Position numbers and translations under genes: made by a program. A DNA stretch of 64,000 nucleotides, from contig NZ_MWQN01000002.1 in NCBI RefSeq assembly GCF_002024165.1, positions 930,001 to 994,000 on the forward strand, in the 5' to 3' direction. The number at the start of each line of letters is the position of its first letter. Within the stretch, counting starts at the first letter, position 1. Below are positions 36,030-45,236 of the stretch, in pieces. The notes below the pieces were generated by a model. That model was not told the origin of the DNA and did not search any database. It saw only the letters and a list, made by a program, of their open reading frames with translations. This DNA comes from Embleya scabrispora (lineage in GTDB: Bacteria; Actinomycetota; Actinomycetes; Streptomycetales; Streptomycetaceae).

Positions 36030-38174
36030 TCAGGCTCCCTTCGAAGCGGTCGAGGTGGTGTCGGTGTCGCGGGTGACCACGACGTTGCCGTAGGCGTCCA
36101 CGCGGGCGGCGAAGCCCGGGTGGATCGGGATGGTGGAGCCGAACTCCTCGATGATCGCCGGACCGACGACCAGGTCGCCCGGGGCGAGTTCGGGCCGCGC
36201 GTACACGGCGGTGTCCACGTAGCCGTCGCGGTCGGCGAAGCAGACCGCGCGGGTGCCGGTGCGGGCACGCTCGACATCGCCCTCGCGGCCCGGGAGTTCG
36301 CGCAGTTCGGGGCGGCGGATCGGGCCGACGCCGGTGACGCGCAGGTTGACCCACTCCACGGGCTGGCTCGTGTCGCCGCGGAAGTTGTACCCGTAGAGCT
36401 GCTCGTGCGCGGTGTGGAAGGACTCGGCGACGGTGTCGGCGAGTTCGGCGGTGAACGGGCCGTCCGGCACCGGCACCCGGACCTCGAACGCCTGGCCGAA
36501 GTAGCGCAGGTCCGCGGTGCGCACGTAGCGGTGGTCCTCGGCCGCGAAGCCCTCCTTGTCGAGGGCGTCGCCCGCCTTGCCCGCCAGCTCGTCGAAGATG
36601 CCCGCCACCTTGGGGTGATCGAGCTCGGGGTGGCTGCCGACCGCGGTCTGCACGTAGTCGCAGCGCACGTCGACGGTGAGCAGGCCGAACGCGGAGACGT
36701 TGCCCGGGTCGCGCGGCACGATGACGCCGGCGAGGCCGAGGATGTCGATGAGGCGGCACAGCAGCAGCGAGCCGGAGCCGCCGAAGGTGGCCATGGTGAA
36801 GTCGCGGACGTCCAGGCCGCGCTTGACGGTGATCTGGCGCAGTGCGTTGGCCTGGTTCCAGGCCGAGATCTCCAGGATGCCGTTGGCCAACTGCTCGATG
36901 CCCATGCCCAGTTCGGCGGCCATCTTGGTCAGGCCCTCGCGGGCGGCGTCCACGTCCAGCGGGATCTCGCCGCCGAGCAGGTGCGGGGGGATGCGGCCGA
37001 GCAGGACGTGCGCGTCGGTGATGGTCGGCTCGGTGCCGCCCTTGCCGTAGCACAGCGGGCCCGGGTCGGCGCCGGCCGAGCGGGGGCCGACCTTGAGCGT
37101 GCCCTCGGGGGAGATCCAGGCGATCGAGCCGCCGCCGGCGCCGACGGTGACCACGTCGATCATCGGGATCTTGGACGGGAAACGCCCGACCGTGCCCTCG
37201 GTGGTCAGCGTCGGCTCGCCGCCGAGCACCACCGACACGTCGGTGGAGGTGCCGCCGCCGTCGCAGGTCAGGACCTTGTCGAAGCCGGCCTTCTCGGCGA
37301 TCAGCGCGGCGCCCAGGGCGCCGGCGGCCGGGCCGGAGAGCACGGTGGTGATCGGCTGGTGCACGACCTCCTCGGCGGAGAGCACGCCGCCGTTGGACTT
37401 CATGATCGCGAACGGCACGCGGCGGGGCGCCTCGCCGGCGGTGGTGAACGCGTCCAGGCGCTGCCGGATGCCGCCGACGTAGCGGGCCACGCGCGGCTTG
37501 ACCGCGGCGTCGACGAGGGTGGTCATCGAGCGCTCGTACTCGCGGTACTCGCGCAGCACCTCGGAGCTGATCGACACGATCGCCTCGGGGTGCTCCTCGC
37601 GCAGGATCTCGCGCATGCGCTCCTCGTGCGCCGAGTTGGCGTAGGAGTGCAGGAAGCAGACGCCGATGGTGAGGATGCCCTGCTCGCGCAGCCGACGGGC
37701 GGCGCCGCGGGCGCCCTCCTCGTCGAAGGGGCGGACCTCGTTGCCCTTGTGGTCGAACCGGCCGCCCACGGTGTGCACGAGGTCGACGGGGACGATCCGG
37801 TCCGGCTTGACCCAGAAGTAGGAGTTGCCGTAGCCGTCCGGGACCGCCTGGCGGGCGATCTCCAGGATGTACTCGTAGCCCTCGGTGGTGATGAACCCGA
37901 GGCGGTCGATCTTGTCTTCCAGGAGCTGGTTGGTGGCCACCGTGGTGCCGTGCGCGACGGCGGTGACGTCGGCGCCGGTGCATCCGAGCAGGCCCAGCAC
38001 CTTGTCGATGCCGTTCATGAAGCCGTCGGCGGGGTCGCTCGGCGTGGACGGCGTCTTGGTGGTGACCAGCTCGCCGGACTCCTCGTCCAGCGCGACCACG
38101 TCGGTGAAGGTACCGCCGGTGTCGATGCCGATCCGGATCCGTCGGCGGGGTCCCGCCGCTGCGGCAGGCGTCAT
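36030..38174 (-). CDS. hyuA: Hydantoinase/5-oxoprolinase A-type subunit (ATP-binding)
   Basis: 714 residues. The N-terminal actin-like phosphate loop is IRIGIDTGGTFTDVVALDEE (about 13-32). Further HyuA blocks are TAVAHGTTVATNQLLEDKID, VSISSEVLREYREYERSMTT, FAIMKSNGGVLSAEEVVHQP, IDVVTVGAGGGSIAWIS and ADPGPLCYGKGGTEPTITDA. The subunit phosphorylates the lactam carbonyl so that HyuB can open the ring. Substrate could be 5-oxoproline, given the gamma-glutamyltransferase-like gene that diverges from it, or a hydantoin related to the nucleobase locus. The start ATG follows GGAGCGCGCTG. Confidence 0.92.
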   Translation of the reverse strand: MTPAAAAGPRRRIRIGIDTGGTFTDVVALDEESGELVTTKTPSTPSDPADGFMNGIDKVLGLLGCTGADVTAVAHGTTVATNQLLEDKIDRLGFITTEGYEYILEIARQAVPDGYGNSYFWVKPDRIVPVDLVHTVGGRFDHKGNEVRPFDEEGARGAARRLREQGILTIGVCFLHSYANSAHEERMREILREEHPEAIVSISSEVLREYREYERSMTTLVDAAVKPRVARYVGGIRQRLDAFTTAGEAPRRVPFAIMKSNGGVLSAEEVVHQPITTVLSGPAAGALGAALIAEKAGFDKVLTCDGGGTSTDVSVVLGGEPTLTTEGTVGRFPSKIPMIDVVTVGAGGGSIAWISPEGTLKVGPRSAGADPGPLCYGKGGTEPTITDAHVLLGRIPPHLLGGEIPLDVDAAREGLTKMAAELGMGIEQLANGILEISAWNQANALRQITVKRGLDVRDFTMATFGGSGSLLLCRLIDILGLAGVIVPRDPGNVSAFGLLTVDVRCDYVQTAVGSHPELDHPKVAGIFDELAGKAGDALDKEGFAAEDHRYVRTADLRYFGQAFEVRVPVPDGPFTAELADTVAESFHTAHEQLYGYNFRGDTSQPVEWVNLRVTGVGPIRRPELRELPGREGDVERARTGTRAVCFADRDGYVDTAVYARPELAPGDLVVGPAIIEEFGSTIPIHPGFAARVDAYGNVVVTRDTDTTSTASKGA

Positions 38175-38309
38175 CAGCGCGCTCCAATCGGAGGGGAGGT
38201 GATTCGATCACATTCGTGGAGGGCTGTTCGCCCGGCTGCTGAGAGCGATTCAACTCGCCGGGCGATCCTGCGGAATCGGCAACATCTGCCAAGCAGCTCG
38301 GCAACAGTT

Positions 38310-38323
38310 GGGAAATCGTTCCC
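38310..38323. promoter_or_regulatory. Inverted repeat in the hyuA/GGT divergent promoter region
   Basis: GGGAA-ATCG-TTCCC lies in the middle of the 284-bp divergent gap (38175-38458), followed by a second TCGTTCCCG nine bases on. This is the only compact symmetric element in the gap, and the regulator is unknown. Assignment as an operator is tentative. Confidence 0.35.
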
Positions 38324-38458
38324 GGTCGTTCCCGTTTGCCGAAGCGTGCGCAACCCCGACGAATCCTTTCGGTAGCCGCACGACCACGCGAGACTGGCCG
38401 GATCGTGCTCGGCGGTGCCCCAGGGCGGGGCCGGGGCGCCCGGCACGGAGGAGGCGCG

Positions 38459-40222
38459 ATGAGCGACTGGACGAGCCGGCCGACCGTGCGGGGGACCTTC
38501 GGGGTCGTATCCACCACCCACTGGCTCGCGTCGCAGTCGGCGATGGCGGTCCTCGAGGACGGCGGCAACGCGTTCGACGCGGCGGTGGCGGCCGGCTTCG
38601 TGCTCCAGGTCGTACAGCCGCACCTGAACGGGCCGGCCGGGGAGGTGCCGATCATCCTCGCTCCGGTGGGCGGCGCGGTCCGGGTGTTGTGCGGCCAGGG
38701 GCCCGCGCCGCAGGGGGCCACCATCGAGCACTACCGCTCGCTCGGCCTCGACCTCGTGCCCGGGACCGGGCCGCTGGCCGCCGCCGTGCCGGGCTCCTTC
38801 GACGCGTGGCTGACGCTCCTGCGCGACCACGGGACGAAGCCGCTCGCCGAGGTGCTGACGTACGCGATCGGCTACGCCGAGTCGGGACACCCCGTCTCGC
38901 CGCTGCTCGCCGCGACCGTGGCGCGGATGCGCGAGCAGTTCGAGACCGAGTGGACGACCTCGGCCGAGGTGTACCTGCCCGCGCCCGAGACCGGGACACT
39001 CTTTCGCAATCCCGCCCTGGCCCGCACGTGGCGCACGCTGCTGCGCGCGTGCGCGGGCGGTACGCGCGAGGCGGAGATCGAGGCGGCCCGGCGGATCTGG
39101 CGCGAGGGCTTCATCGGCGAGGCCGTCGCCGACTTCGCCGCGAAGCCCGCGATGGACACCTCGGGACGGCGCCACGCGTCCACCCTCGTGGGCGACGACC
39201 TCGTCCGCTATGCGGCCTCCTACGAGGAGCCGGCCGGCCACGACTGGCGGGGCTGGACCGTGTACAAGCCCGGCGCGTGGAGCCAGGGCCCGGTCTTCCT
39301 CCAGCAACTCGCCCTGCTGTCCGACGAGTTCGGGTACGACGACCCCGAGTACGTGCACATCCTGGTCGAGGGCACCAAGCTCGCCATGGCCGACCGGGAG
39401 GCCTGGTACGGCGACGCCGCGCCGGTGCCGCTCGACGACCTGCTGTCGGGCGGGTACAACGCCGGCCGGCGAGCGATGATCGACGCGCGGGCGTCCCACG
39501 AGCTGCGCCCCGGCACCCCCGGCGGCCGGATCCCGCTCCTGCCCGGCCTGCCGGTCGCCCAGGGCGAGGCGCCGGCCGCGTCGATCCGGCCGCCCGGCAC
39601 CGGCGAGCCGACCGTCCGCGCCGACGGGGTCACCCGGGGCGACACCTGCCACCTCGACGTCGCCGACCGCTGGGGCAACCTGGTCTCCGCGACGCCCAGC
39701 GGCGGCTGGCTCCAGTCCAGCCCGGCCATCCCCGGACTCGGCTTCCCGCTCGGCACCCGGCTCCAGATGGCCTGGCTGGAGCCCGACCTGCCCAACTCGC
39801 TCACCCCGGGCCGCCGCCCCCGGACCACGCTGTCCCCGTCGATCGCCGCGCGCGACGGCGTGCCGGTGCTGGCCTTCGGCACCCCGGGCGGCGACCAACA
39901 GGACCAGTGGTCCCTGCACTTCTTCCTTGCCGTGGCGCTGGGCGGCCTCGACCTCCAGGCCGCGATCGACGCCCCCAACTGGCACACCGCGAGCTTCCCC
40001 GGCTCGTTCCACCCCCGCACGATGAGCCCCGGCAGCCTCACGGTCGAATCCCGCCTCGGCGACCGGGCGATCACCGCGCTGCGCGAGCGGGGCCACCTGG
40101 TCACGGTCGACGAACCGTGGTCCCAGGGCCGCCTGTGCGCGGTCGCGCGGGACCCCCACACGGGCGTCCTGTCGGCCGCGGCGGATTCACGCGGTGTACA
40201 GGGCTACGCCGTCGGGCGCTGA
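38459..40222 (+). CDS. Gamma-glutamyltransferase family protein (Ntn hydrolase)
   Basis: 587 residues from an ATG preceded by GGAGGAGG. Family marks: VVSTTHWLASQSAMAVLEDG, GGNAFDAAVAAGFVLQVVQP (about 34-53), and the new N-terminus after self-cleavage at GDTCHLDVADRWGN (Thr about 396). Then come SATPSGGWLQSSPAIPGLGF, RPRTTLSPSIAARDGVP and GTPGGDQQDQWSLHFFLAVA. The Thr nucleophile is kept. There is no signal peptide, so it should be cytoplasmic, unlike classic Ggt. It may hydrolyse or transfer gamma-glutamyl groups or act as a related acylase. Divergence from hyuAB suggests a shared gamma-glutamyl/5-oxoproline or amide salvage role. Confidence 0.88.
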   Translation: MSDWTSRPTVRGTFGVVSTTHWLASQSAMAVLEDGGNAFDAAVAAGFVLQVVQPHLNGPAGEVPIILAPVGGAVRVLCGQGPAPQGATIEHYRSLGLDLVPGTGPLAAAVPGSFDAWLTLLRDHGTKPLAEVLTYAIGYAESGHPVSPLLAATVARMREQFETEWTTSAEVYLPAPETGTLFRNPALARTWRTLLRACAGGTREAEIEAARRIWREGFIGEAVADFAAKPAMDTSGRRHASTLVGDDLVRYAASYEEPAGHDWRGWTVYKPGAWSQGPVFLQQLALLSDEFGYDDPEYVHILVEGTKLAMADREAWYGDAAPVPLDDLLSGGYNAGRRAMIDARASHELRPGTPGGRIPLLPGLPVAQGEAPAASIRPPGTGEPTVRADGVTRGDTCHLDVADRWGNLVSATPSGGWLQSSPAIPGLGFPLGTRLQMAWLEPDLPNSLTPGRRPRTTLSPSIAARDGVPVLAFGTPGGDQQDQWSLHFFLAVALGGLDLQAAIDAPNWHTASFPGSFHPRTMSPGSLTVESRLGDRAITALRERGHLVTVDEPWSQGRLCAVARDPHTGVLSAAADSRGVQGYAVGR

Positions 40223-40267
40223 CCGGGCGCTGACCGGGGGTGACCGGAGACCGATCACGGCCCGCCG

Positions 40268-41350
40268 TCAGCGCGCGGCCGCGCGTTCCAGCCGGATCGT
40301 CAGCAGTGTGGGCACCAGGGCCACCCAGAACAGGATCTGCGGGATCAGCCGGTCGGACCACGGGCTCAGCGCGATGACCACGGCGGTGGTGGTGATCCAC
40401 GCGGATTGCACCACCACCAGGCGGGCCCAGCCGACCCGACGCACCAGCGACCACATGCTGAGTCGGACGCCCGCGCGCAGCCGGCGATAGCGGCGCCAGG
40501 CGCCGAAGGCCCAGGCCAGGGCCATCAGGGTCAGCGCCCAGACGCGGGTGCCGAGCGGGGCGGGCAACGACGTGGCGTCGTCGCCGGTGGGGAAGACCCG
40601 GGCCGCGAGCGCGGCCAGGACCAGGCAGACCAGGGCGATCCAGCGGGTGCCGCGCAACATGCGGAACACGGCCGCGTCGATCTGCTTGCGGAAGCGTTCC
40701 GAGGACGGGTCGGCGACCAGCGCCGTGGCGGCGGCGTCGGCGGAGGCGGTGAGCTTGGCGCCGGCGCCGATCAGCGGTGCGCGGGTGGCGTCGTACTCGG
40801 CCCGGTCGGCGAGTTCGGCCAATGCCCAGGCGTTCTGCGGGTCCAGGCGCAACACTTCGCGAACGGCCTGGGCGCGTACGTCGTTGCGGCCGACCAGCAG
40901 GGACGCCTTCCACAGCGCGCGGTGGGCGTTGACCGCCTCCGGGCCGAACCGCACCGCCGTGGAGGCCGCGTCGAACGCCTCCGGCCAGCGCTCCTGCCAC
41001 GCGGTCAACGCCTCGGACAGCGCGGCGTATCCGTTCCACAGCTCGGGGGCGAGCCCGATCGCGGCCCGGGCGGTGGCCTCCGCCTCCTCGCGCCGCGTCG
41101 ACCGGCGCAGCGCGTACGCCCGCACGATCAGCGCCTCGTAGTCGTCCGGCGCGAGGGCCAACGCCGCTGCGGTGGCGGTCAGTACCTCCTCGTCCCGCCC
41201 CAACCCCTGGTGTACGTAGGCCAGTTGCACCCACGCGCGGACATCGTCCGGGTCCTCGGCCAGCCGCCGGGCGAGCAGTTCGCCCGCCTCCTCGTCACGG
41301 TCGAGCGTCAGCAGCGCCCTGGCCTGTTCGACGAGTGGGTGCTCGGTCAC
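40268..41350 (-). CDS. TPR protein with C-terminal membrane helices, partner of the AAA+ ATPase
   Basis: 360 residues. About five tetratricopeptide units fill residues 1-190 (LVEQARALLTLDRDEEAGEL, AWVQLAYVHQGLGRDEEVLT, ALIVRAYALRRSTRREEAEA, WALAELADRAEYD). About four membrane helices follow (WIALVCLVLAALAARVF, VWALTLMALAWAFGAW, then a pair at the end). The start GTG overlaps the stop of the upstream ATPase gene as GTGA, so synthesis is coupled. A membrane TPR scaffold coupled to a classical AAA+ motor suggests a complex at the inner membrane; the task is unknown. A second such module lies at 52.9-56.1 kb, but its TPR protein has no evident membrane helices. Confidence 0.8.
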   Translation of the reverse strand: MTEHPLVEQARALLTLDRDEEAGELLARRLAEDPDDVRAWVQLAYVHQGLGRDEEVLTATAAALALAPDDYEALIVRAYALRRSTRREEAEATARAAIGLAPELWNGYAALSEALTAWQERWPEAFDAASTAVRFGPEAVNAHRALWKASLLVGRNDVRAQAVREVLRLDPQNAWALAELADRAEYDATRAPLIGAGAKLTASADAAATALVADPSSERFRKQIDAAVFRMLRGTRWIALVCLVLAALAARVFPTGDDATSLPAPLGTRVWALTLMALAWAFGAWRRYRRLRAGVRLSMWSLVRRVGWARLVVVQSAWITTTAVVIALSPWSDRLIPQILFWVALVPTLLTIRLERAAAR

Positions 41351-42675
41351 AGCTTGCCGCTCTTTCGCAGGTAGGTGAGCAGGTCGTCGTAGGTGCCGCC
41401 GTCGTTGGCGAACATCGCGACGTTGCGTGCCGTGGCGAACCAGGCCTCGGTGGACGGCCGGATCGCCTTCGCCGCCGCAAGCAGGTCGGCCATGCCGATC
41501 ATCCGGACCGAGCCGGTCCGCGCGGAGTCGAGCAGGGCGGACTCGGCGGCGCTCTCGCAGACGTGCGCGAGGTCGGCGCCGGAGAAGCCGTCGGTGATCT
41601 TGACCAGCTTGCCCAGGTCGACCGAGGCGATCGGGCGCCCGCTCAGGTGGTAGCGCAGGATCGCCTGGCGCGCCGGGCGGTCGGGCGGCAGCACGAGCAG
41701 GGTGCGGTCGAGCCGGCCGGGGCGGCGCAGCGCGAGGTCGACGTCCCAGGGCACGTTGGTCGCGGCGAGCACGAACACGCCCTCGTTGACGTCGCCGACG
41801 CCGTCCAGTTCGGTGAGGAGTTGGTTGACGGTGTTGCGCAGGCCGCCGTGCTGGGTACGGCTGCGCTTGGCGCCGAGCGCGTCCAACTCGTCGAGGAAGA
41901 CCACGCACGGCGCTTTGCGGCGGGCGGTGGCGAACACCTCGTGCATGTTGCGCTCGGAGTTGCCGATCCACATGTCCAGGACGTCGCTGATGGACACCGA
42001 GATGAAGTTGGCGCCCAGTTCGCCGGCGACGGCGCGGGCGATGAACGTCTTCCCGCAACCGGGCGGCCCGTACAGGAGCAGGCCGCCGCGCAGGCTCTTG
42101 CCGTAGAGGCGGCGCAGGTCCGGGTTGCGCATCGGGGCCAGGAACGCGGCCTCCAGGCGGTCCTTGACCTCCTGCATGCCGCCGACGTCGGCGAGCCGCA
42201 GCCCCTCGGGGGCCTCGACGTCCCACGCGCTCGCGCCGCCGGGGTCGCCGGAGCCGTCGGCGGCGAGCGGCGCCTCGGGGGTGCCCGGAGTCCGCGGCGC
42301 GACGAAGCGCGGCGGGACGACGCCCTCGACCTCCTCCTCGGCGGCGACCCAGTCGAAACCGGCCGGGCGGGGCGGCTGCTGCTGCGGGGGCGCGGCCGAG
42401 GTCGTGCCGGGGGTCTCCACCGCGGCCGGTGTCGCGCCGCCCATCGCCCGCGCCATCAGCGCCCGTGCCTCCGGGTCGGCCGGCTCCTGGCTGAGCGCGA
42501 CCGCCACCTCGCCGACGGCGGCGTCCAAGCGCCCGGCGTCGAGCAGCAGTTGGGCCAGGTGCAGGCGCAGCGGCAGATCACGGGGCGCCGCGTCGAGCGC
42601 CGAACGCAGGCTCCGAATCAGCGGGGAATCCTGCACCGCCCCGGATTCGGGCGACGGGGAGAGCTCGTCGGACAT
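41347..42675 (-). CDS. AAA+ ATPase of the FtsH/CDC48-like classical clade (module 1)
   Basis: 442 residues. The N-terminal 85 residues are TPR-like (LIRSLRSALDAAPRDLPLRL, HLAQLLLDAGRLDAAVGEVA). An acidic/Pro-rich linker follows, then one AAA domain: Walker A LLLYGPPGCGKTFIARAVAG (about 208-227), Walker B APCVVFLDELDALGAKRS, the second region of homology ATNVPWDVDLALRRPGRLDR with arginine fingers, and the lid SGADLAHVCESAAES. No protease or membrane domain is present. It is likely a hexameric remodelling motor working with the coupled TPR membrane protein. Its paralogue at 52932 is about as long but frameshifted. Confidence 0.88.
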   Translation of the reverse strand: MSDELSPSPESGAVQDSPLIRSLRSALDAAPRDLPLRLHLAQLLLDAGRLDAAVGEVAVALSQEPADPEARALMARAMGGATPAAVETPGTTSAAPPQQQPPRPAGFDWVAAEEEVEGVVPPRFVAPRTPGTPEAPLAADGSGDPGGASAWDVEAPEGLRLADVGGMQEVKDRLEAAFLAPMRNPDLRRLYGKSLRGGLLLYGPPGCGKTFIARAVAGELGANFISVSISDVLDMWIGNSERNMHEVFATARRKAPCVVFLDELDALGAKRSRTQHGGLRNTVNQLLTELDGVGDVNEGVFVLAATNVPWDVDLALRRPGRLDRTLLVLPPDRPARQAILRYHLSGRPIASVDLGKLVKITDGFSGADLAHVCESAAESALLDSARTGSVRMIGMADLLAAAKAIRPSTEAWFATARNVAMFANDGGTYDDLLTYLRKSGKL

Positions 42676-42718
42676 GCGCCCAGATTACGATCTCGGACCC
42701 CGTCCACCACGACCGGGT

Positions 42719-43798
42719 TCAGGTCGCGGCCTTCTCGGTGGGACACGGGACCGGAGTGCTTTCGTCCACCCGGCGCAGCCGGCGCAGGGCCGTGAACAGG
42801 CGCACGCCGAACAGCACGAGGAAGGCCGCCAGGATCGCGGTCAGGAAGCTCAACGAGCCGGCCATACCGTCGTTGACCTGCGGATCCGTCGCGGTCTCGG
42901 CCAGTACGCCGATCAGCGCGGCGCACACGATCAGGGCGACGTGGTTGGAGGCCCAGAACACCACGGGCGTCATCCGGCGCGGGTCGTGGTCGGCGAGCGC
43001 ACCGGACCGCAGCCGAAGTACCAACCACACCGACAGCGGCGCCGTGCTCGCCATCGCCGCGCAAACCGGCCAGGGGATCCATCCGGCAAGCGCGAACACG
43101 ACCAGCGCCGCATACGCCGTGATCTGACACAGCGTGAAGATCACGATGACCCGGCGCGGCCCGAGCAGGACCGGCAGGGTGCGTTTGCCGACCCGGGTGT
43201 CGGACTCGATGTCGGCGAGGTTCATCACCATCATCCGCGCCGCCTGCAACAGCGCGGTCGGGGCCAGGATCAGCAGGATCAGCCCGGGCACGCCGCCCGC
43301 GAGCAGCGATACCGCCACGATCGGCCAGATCCCGTTCAGGCCGACGGCCACGGTCACCTCGCCCAGGCCGCGATAGTTCAGTCGCAGCGGCGGCGCGGTG
43401 TAGAACCACGCGAGCGTGATGCCGGCGGCGGCCGTCAGGCGGGTGGGCAGCGTGGGCATCGCGACGGCGACGAATACGGCGCCGGTGAGCAGTACGAAGG
43501 CGGTGGACAGCGAGACGATCGGCCGGATCAGGCCGTCGACCAGGGCACGGCTGCCGCCGGTCCAGGGGGTGTGGTAGCGGTTGGCGCGGTCCGCGTCGAG
43601 ATCGAAGTATTCGTTGCAGTAGTGCGTCATCAGATGGGTGACCCACGCGAACCCCTGGGCCAGCGCGTACCAACCGAGGTCGATCCGATGCCCCTCGTGC
43701 ACCGCCACCGCCCCGCCGAGCGCGACGGGCAGCATGTTGTAGAGCAGGAACCGCAACCGGGCCAACCGAACGAAGCCGACCCACTCGGTGCGCTCCAC
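42719..43798 (-). CDS. UbiA family prenyltransferase
   Basis: 359 residues from a GTG with GAGGGGGAG upstream, with about nine membrane helices. Both Asp-rich motifs are present: HYCNEYFDLDADRANRYHTP (about 60-80; N-x-x-x-D-x-x-x-D) and MNLADIESDTRVGKRTLPVL (about 185-204; D-x-x-x-D). They bind the prenyl diphosphate through magnesium. The family attaches a prenyl chain to aromatic acceptors at the membrane (quinones, haem O, secondary metabolites). No quinone or terpene biosynthesis genes are nearby, so the acceptor is unknown. It lies 43 bp beyond the AAA+ start region, on the same strand. Confidence 0.85.
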   Translation of the reverse strand: MERTEWVGFVRLARLRFLLYNMLPVALGGAVAVHEGHRIDLGWYALAQGFAWVTHLMTHYCNEYFDLDADRANRYHTPWTGGSRALVDGLIRPIVSLSTAFVLLTGAVFVAVAMPTLPTRLTAAAGITLAWFYTAPPLRLNYRGLGEVTVAVGLNGIWPIVAVSLLAGGVPGLILLILAPTALLQAARMMVMNLADIESDTRVGKRTLPVLLGPRRVIVIFTLCQITAYAALVVFALAGWIPWPVCAAMASTAPLSVWLVLRLRSGALADHDPRRMTPVVFWASNHVALIVCAALIGVLAETATDPQVNDGMAGSLSFLTAILAAFLVLFGVRLFTALRRLRRVDESTPVPCPTEKAAT

Positions 43799-43972
43799 GA
43801 CTCCCCCTCGACCCGGTGCGGACGGCCGGCCGAGGTCCGGCCGCGGCCGGGCGCCCGTCGGATCCGTGGCGCACCGCGCTCGGGGAATCCGTCCGTTTGC
43901 TGAACTCAACTCCTGTTGCCCCGAGTTGACCCTGGGGCAATCCCGCGGGCAGGCAAAAGGCCGGCGGTCGGG

Positions 43973-44004
43973 GGAACGCGGCGGCCGAGCGGTCGCCGCG
44001 TTCC
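43973..44004 (-). terminator. Terminator after the NADH dehydrogenase-like gene
   Basis: GGAACGCGGCG (43973-43983) and its exact complement (43994-44004) form an 11-bp stem with a 10-nt loop, seven bases beyond the stop at 44011. It should end the ECF41 sigma/oxidoreductase transcript before the UbiA gene. Confidence 0.65.
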
Positions 44005-44010
44005 GTGGGG

Positions 44011-45165
44011 TCAAGTGGCGGGTGCGGCGTCCTTCTCCGCGCGTGGGAAGAAGGGGAGTTCGATGTGGACGCGGTCGGCGGCGGCGAGAATCTCGCGTGC
44101 GTCGTCCACCGGCGGATGGATGGCCTGGTTGATCCGCGACTTGATGGCCGCGCCGTCGGCGCCTGAAGCCATCACCCGGCGATCCCAGCCCCGGGTGAAC
44201 ACCGCTCCGGCGGCGCCCAGGTCCAGGCAGGTGACGTACGGACCGGGGGTGAAGTCGCGCAGCGGCATGCCGAGCAGGTCGGCCGCCGCGTTGTACCCGG
44301 CGACCTTGCCGAGCGGAGTGGCGTGTTGGCATGCCTGCATCACCGTGTGCTCGGCGTCGAACGCCGCCGCGGCCATGTCCCCGGCGACGAACACCTCGGG
44401 CAGCGCGCGCAGTCGGTGGTCCACCGGCACTCGGCCGAGGTGGTCGAGTCGGGCGGGGATCTGCCGCGTCAGTTCGCCGGCCCGCATCCCCACGCACCAG
44501 ACCACCGCGTCCGCGTCGACCCGGGTCCCGTCGGACAGGACGGCGTGGCCCGCACCGACCCCGGTGACCGTCGTCCCGAGGCGGCGTTCGATGCCCAGCT
44601 TGTCCAGCGCCGCCTCGATCTCCGCGCGCGGACCGGGTCCGAGCGCGTCGCCGACCACCTCCGAGCGATCGACCAGCAACACCCGTCCCCGGGCGGCCAG
44701 CGCGGTCGCGGCCTCCAAACCGACGAACCCGGCGCCGACGACCACGGCGGAGTGGTCCGCGCGCCCGCGCAGATGGTCGGTGAGCCGCCGGGCGCCGGTC
44801 AGCGTGTCGATGTCGAAAAGCCGTTCGGCGCCGGGCAGATCCGTGGGCGCGACGAGTTTGCTGCCCGCCGCCAGGATCAGTCGGTCGTAGGCGACCTTCT
44901 CGCCGTCGGCCACCACCACACGGCGCGCGGTGTCGATCACGTCGACCGAGGCCCGCAGCTGCCGGACGCCGATCGGGTCGAGGATGCGGCCGAGTTCGAC
45001 CTTGGCCAGATCCGGCTCCGGCTCGTACAGTCGCGGCCGCAGCACCAGATGCTCGTTCGGCGCGATGAGGGTGATCCGCAGATCCGCGTCCCGGCGGGCC
45101 AGCGCCGCTCCCGCCGCGCTCCATACGCCCGCGAAACCGCCTCCGATGATCACGACGTGTGCCAT
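44011..45165 (-). CDS. FAD/NAD(P)-dependent oxidoreductase, NDH-2-like
   Basis: 384 residues. The FAD loop is AHVVIIGGGFAGVWSAAGAA (about 2-21). The NAD loop is HSAVVVGAGFVGLEAATALA (about 145-164), and the second FAD contact is LPEVFVAGDMAAAAF (about 285-299). HLVLRPRLYEPEPDLAKVEL resembles the substrate-side segment of type II NADH dehydrogenases and related ECF-linked reductases. The ATG follows GGGGAGG. It lies 71 bp downstream of an ECF41 sigma gene. In that sigma group the neighbouring oxidoreductase is the usual regulatory target. The electron acceptor is unknown. Confidence 0.87.
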   Translation of the reverse strand: MAHVVIIGGGFAGVWSAAGAALARRDADLRITLIAPNEHLVLRPRLYEPEPDLAKVELGRILDPIGVRQLRASVDVIDTARRVVVADGEKVAYDRLILAAGSKLVAPTDLPGAERLFDIDTLTGARRLTDHLRGRADHSAVVVGAGFVGLEAATALAARGRVLLVDRSEVVGDALGPGPRAEIEAALDKLGIERRLGTTVTGVGAGHAVLSDGTRVDADAVVWCVGMRAGELTRQIPARLDHLGRVPVDHRLRALPEVFVAGDMAAAAFDAEHTVMQACQHATPLGKVAGYNAAADLLGMPLRDFTPGPYVTCLDLGAAGAVFTRGWDRRVMASGADGAAIKSRINQAIHPPVDDAREILAAADRVHIELPFFPRAEKDAAPAT

Positions 45166-45198
45166 CGTGTCGTCCTCCCCTTCAGGCTTCTCCCCTCG

Positions 45199-45225
45199 AT
45201 CGAGAGGGGATTCGGCAGGGAGACA
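45199..45225 (-). promoter_or_regulatory. Possible ECF41-type promoter of the oxidoreductase gene
   Basis: On the minus strand, TGTCTCC (45219-45225), 16 bases, then CGAT (45199-45202) approximate the ECF41 promoter pattern TGTCACA-N16-CGTC. They lie in the 71-bp gap between sigma factor and target gene. Two mismatches in the -35 and one in the -10 leave this tentative. Confidence 0.35.
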
Positions 45226-45236
45226 AGACGGCGGAA

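Noticed and set aside
34147-38724. A 1525-codon minus-strand frame spanning hyuA and hyuB
   Set aside because: Only the part from 36027 downwards is HyuB. The upstream part is an Arg/Pro-rich shadow of hyuA, which is intact in another frame.
40268-42226. One long protein joining AAA+ and TPR parts
   Set aside because: The long frame reads the ATPase in the wrong frame upstream of 41350. The true layout is two genes overlapping by GTGA.
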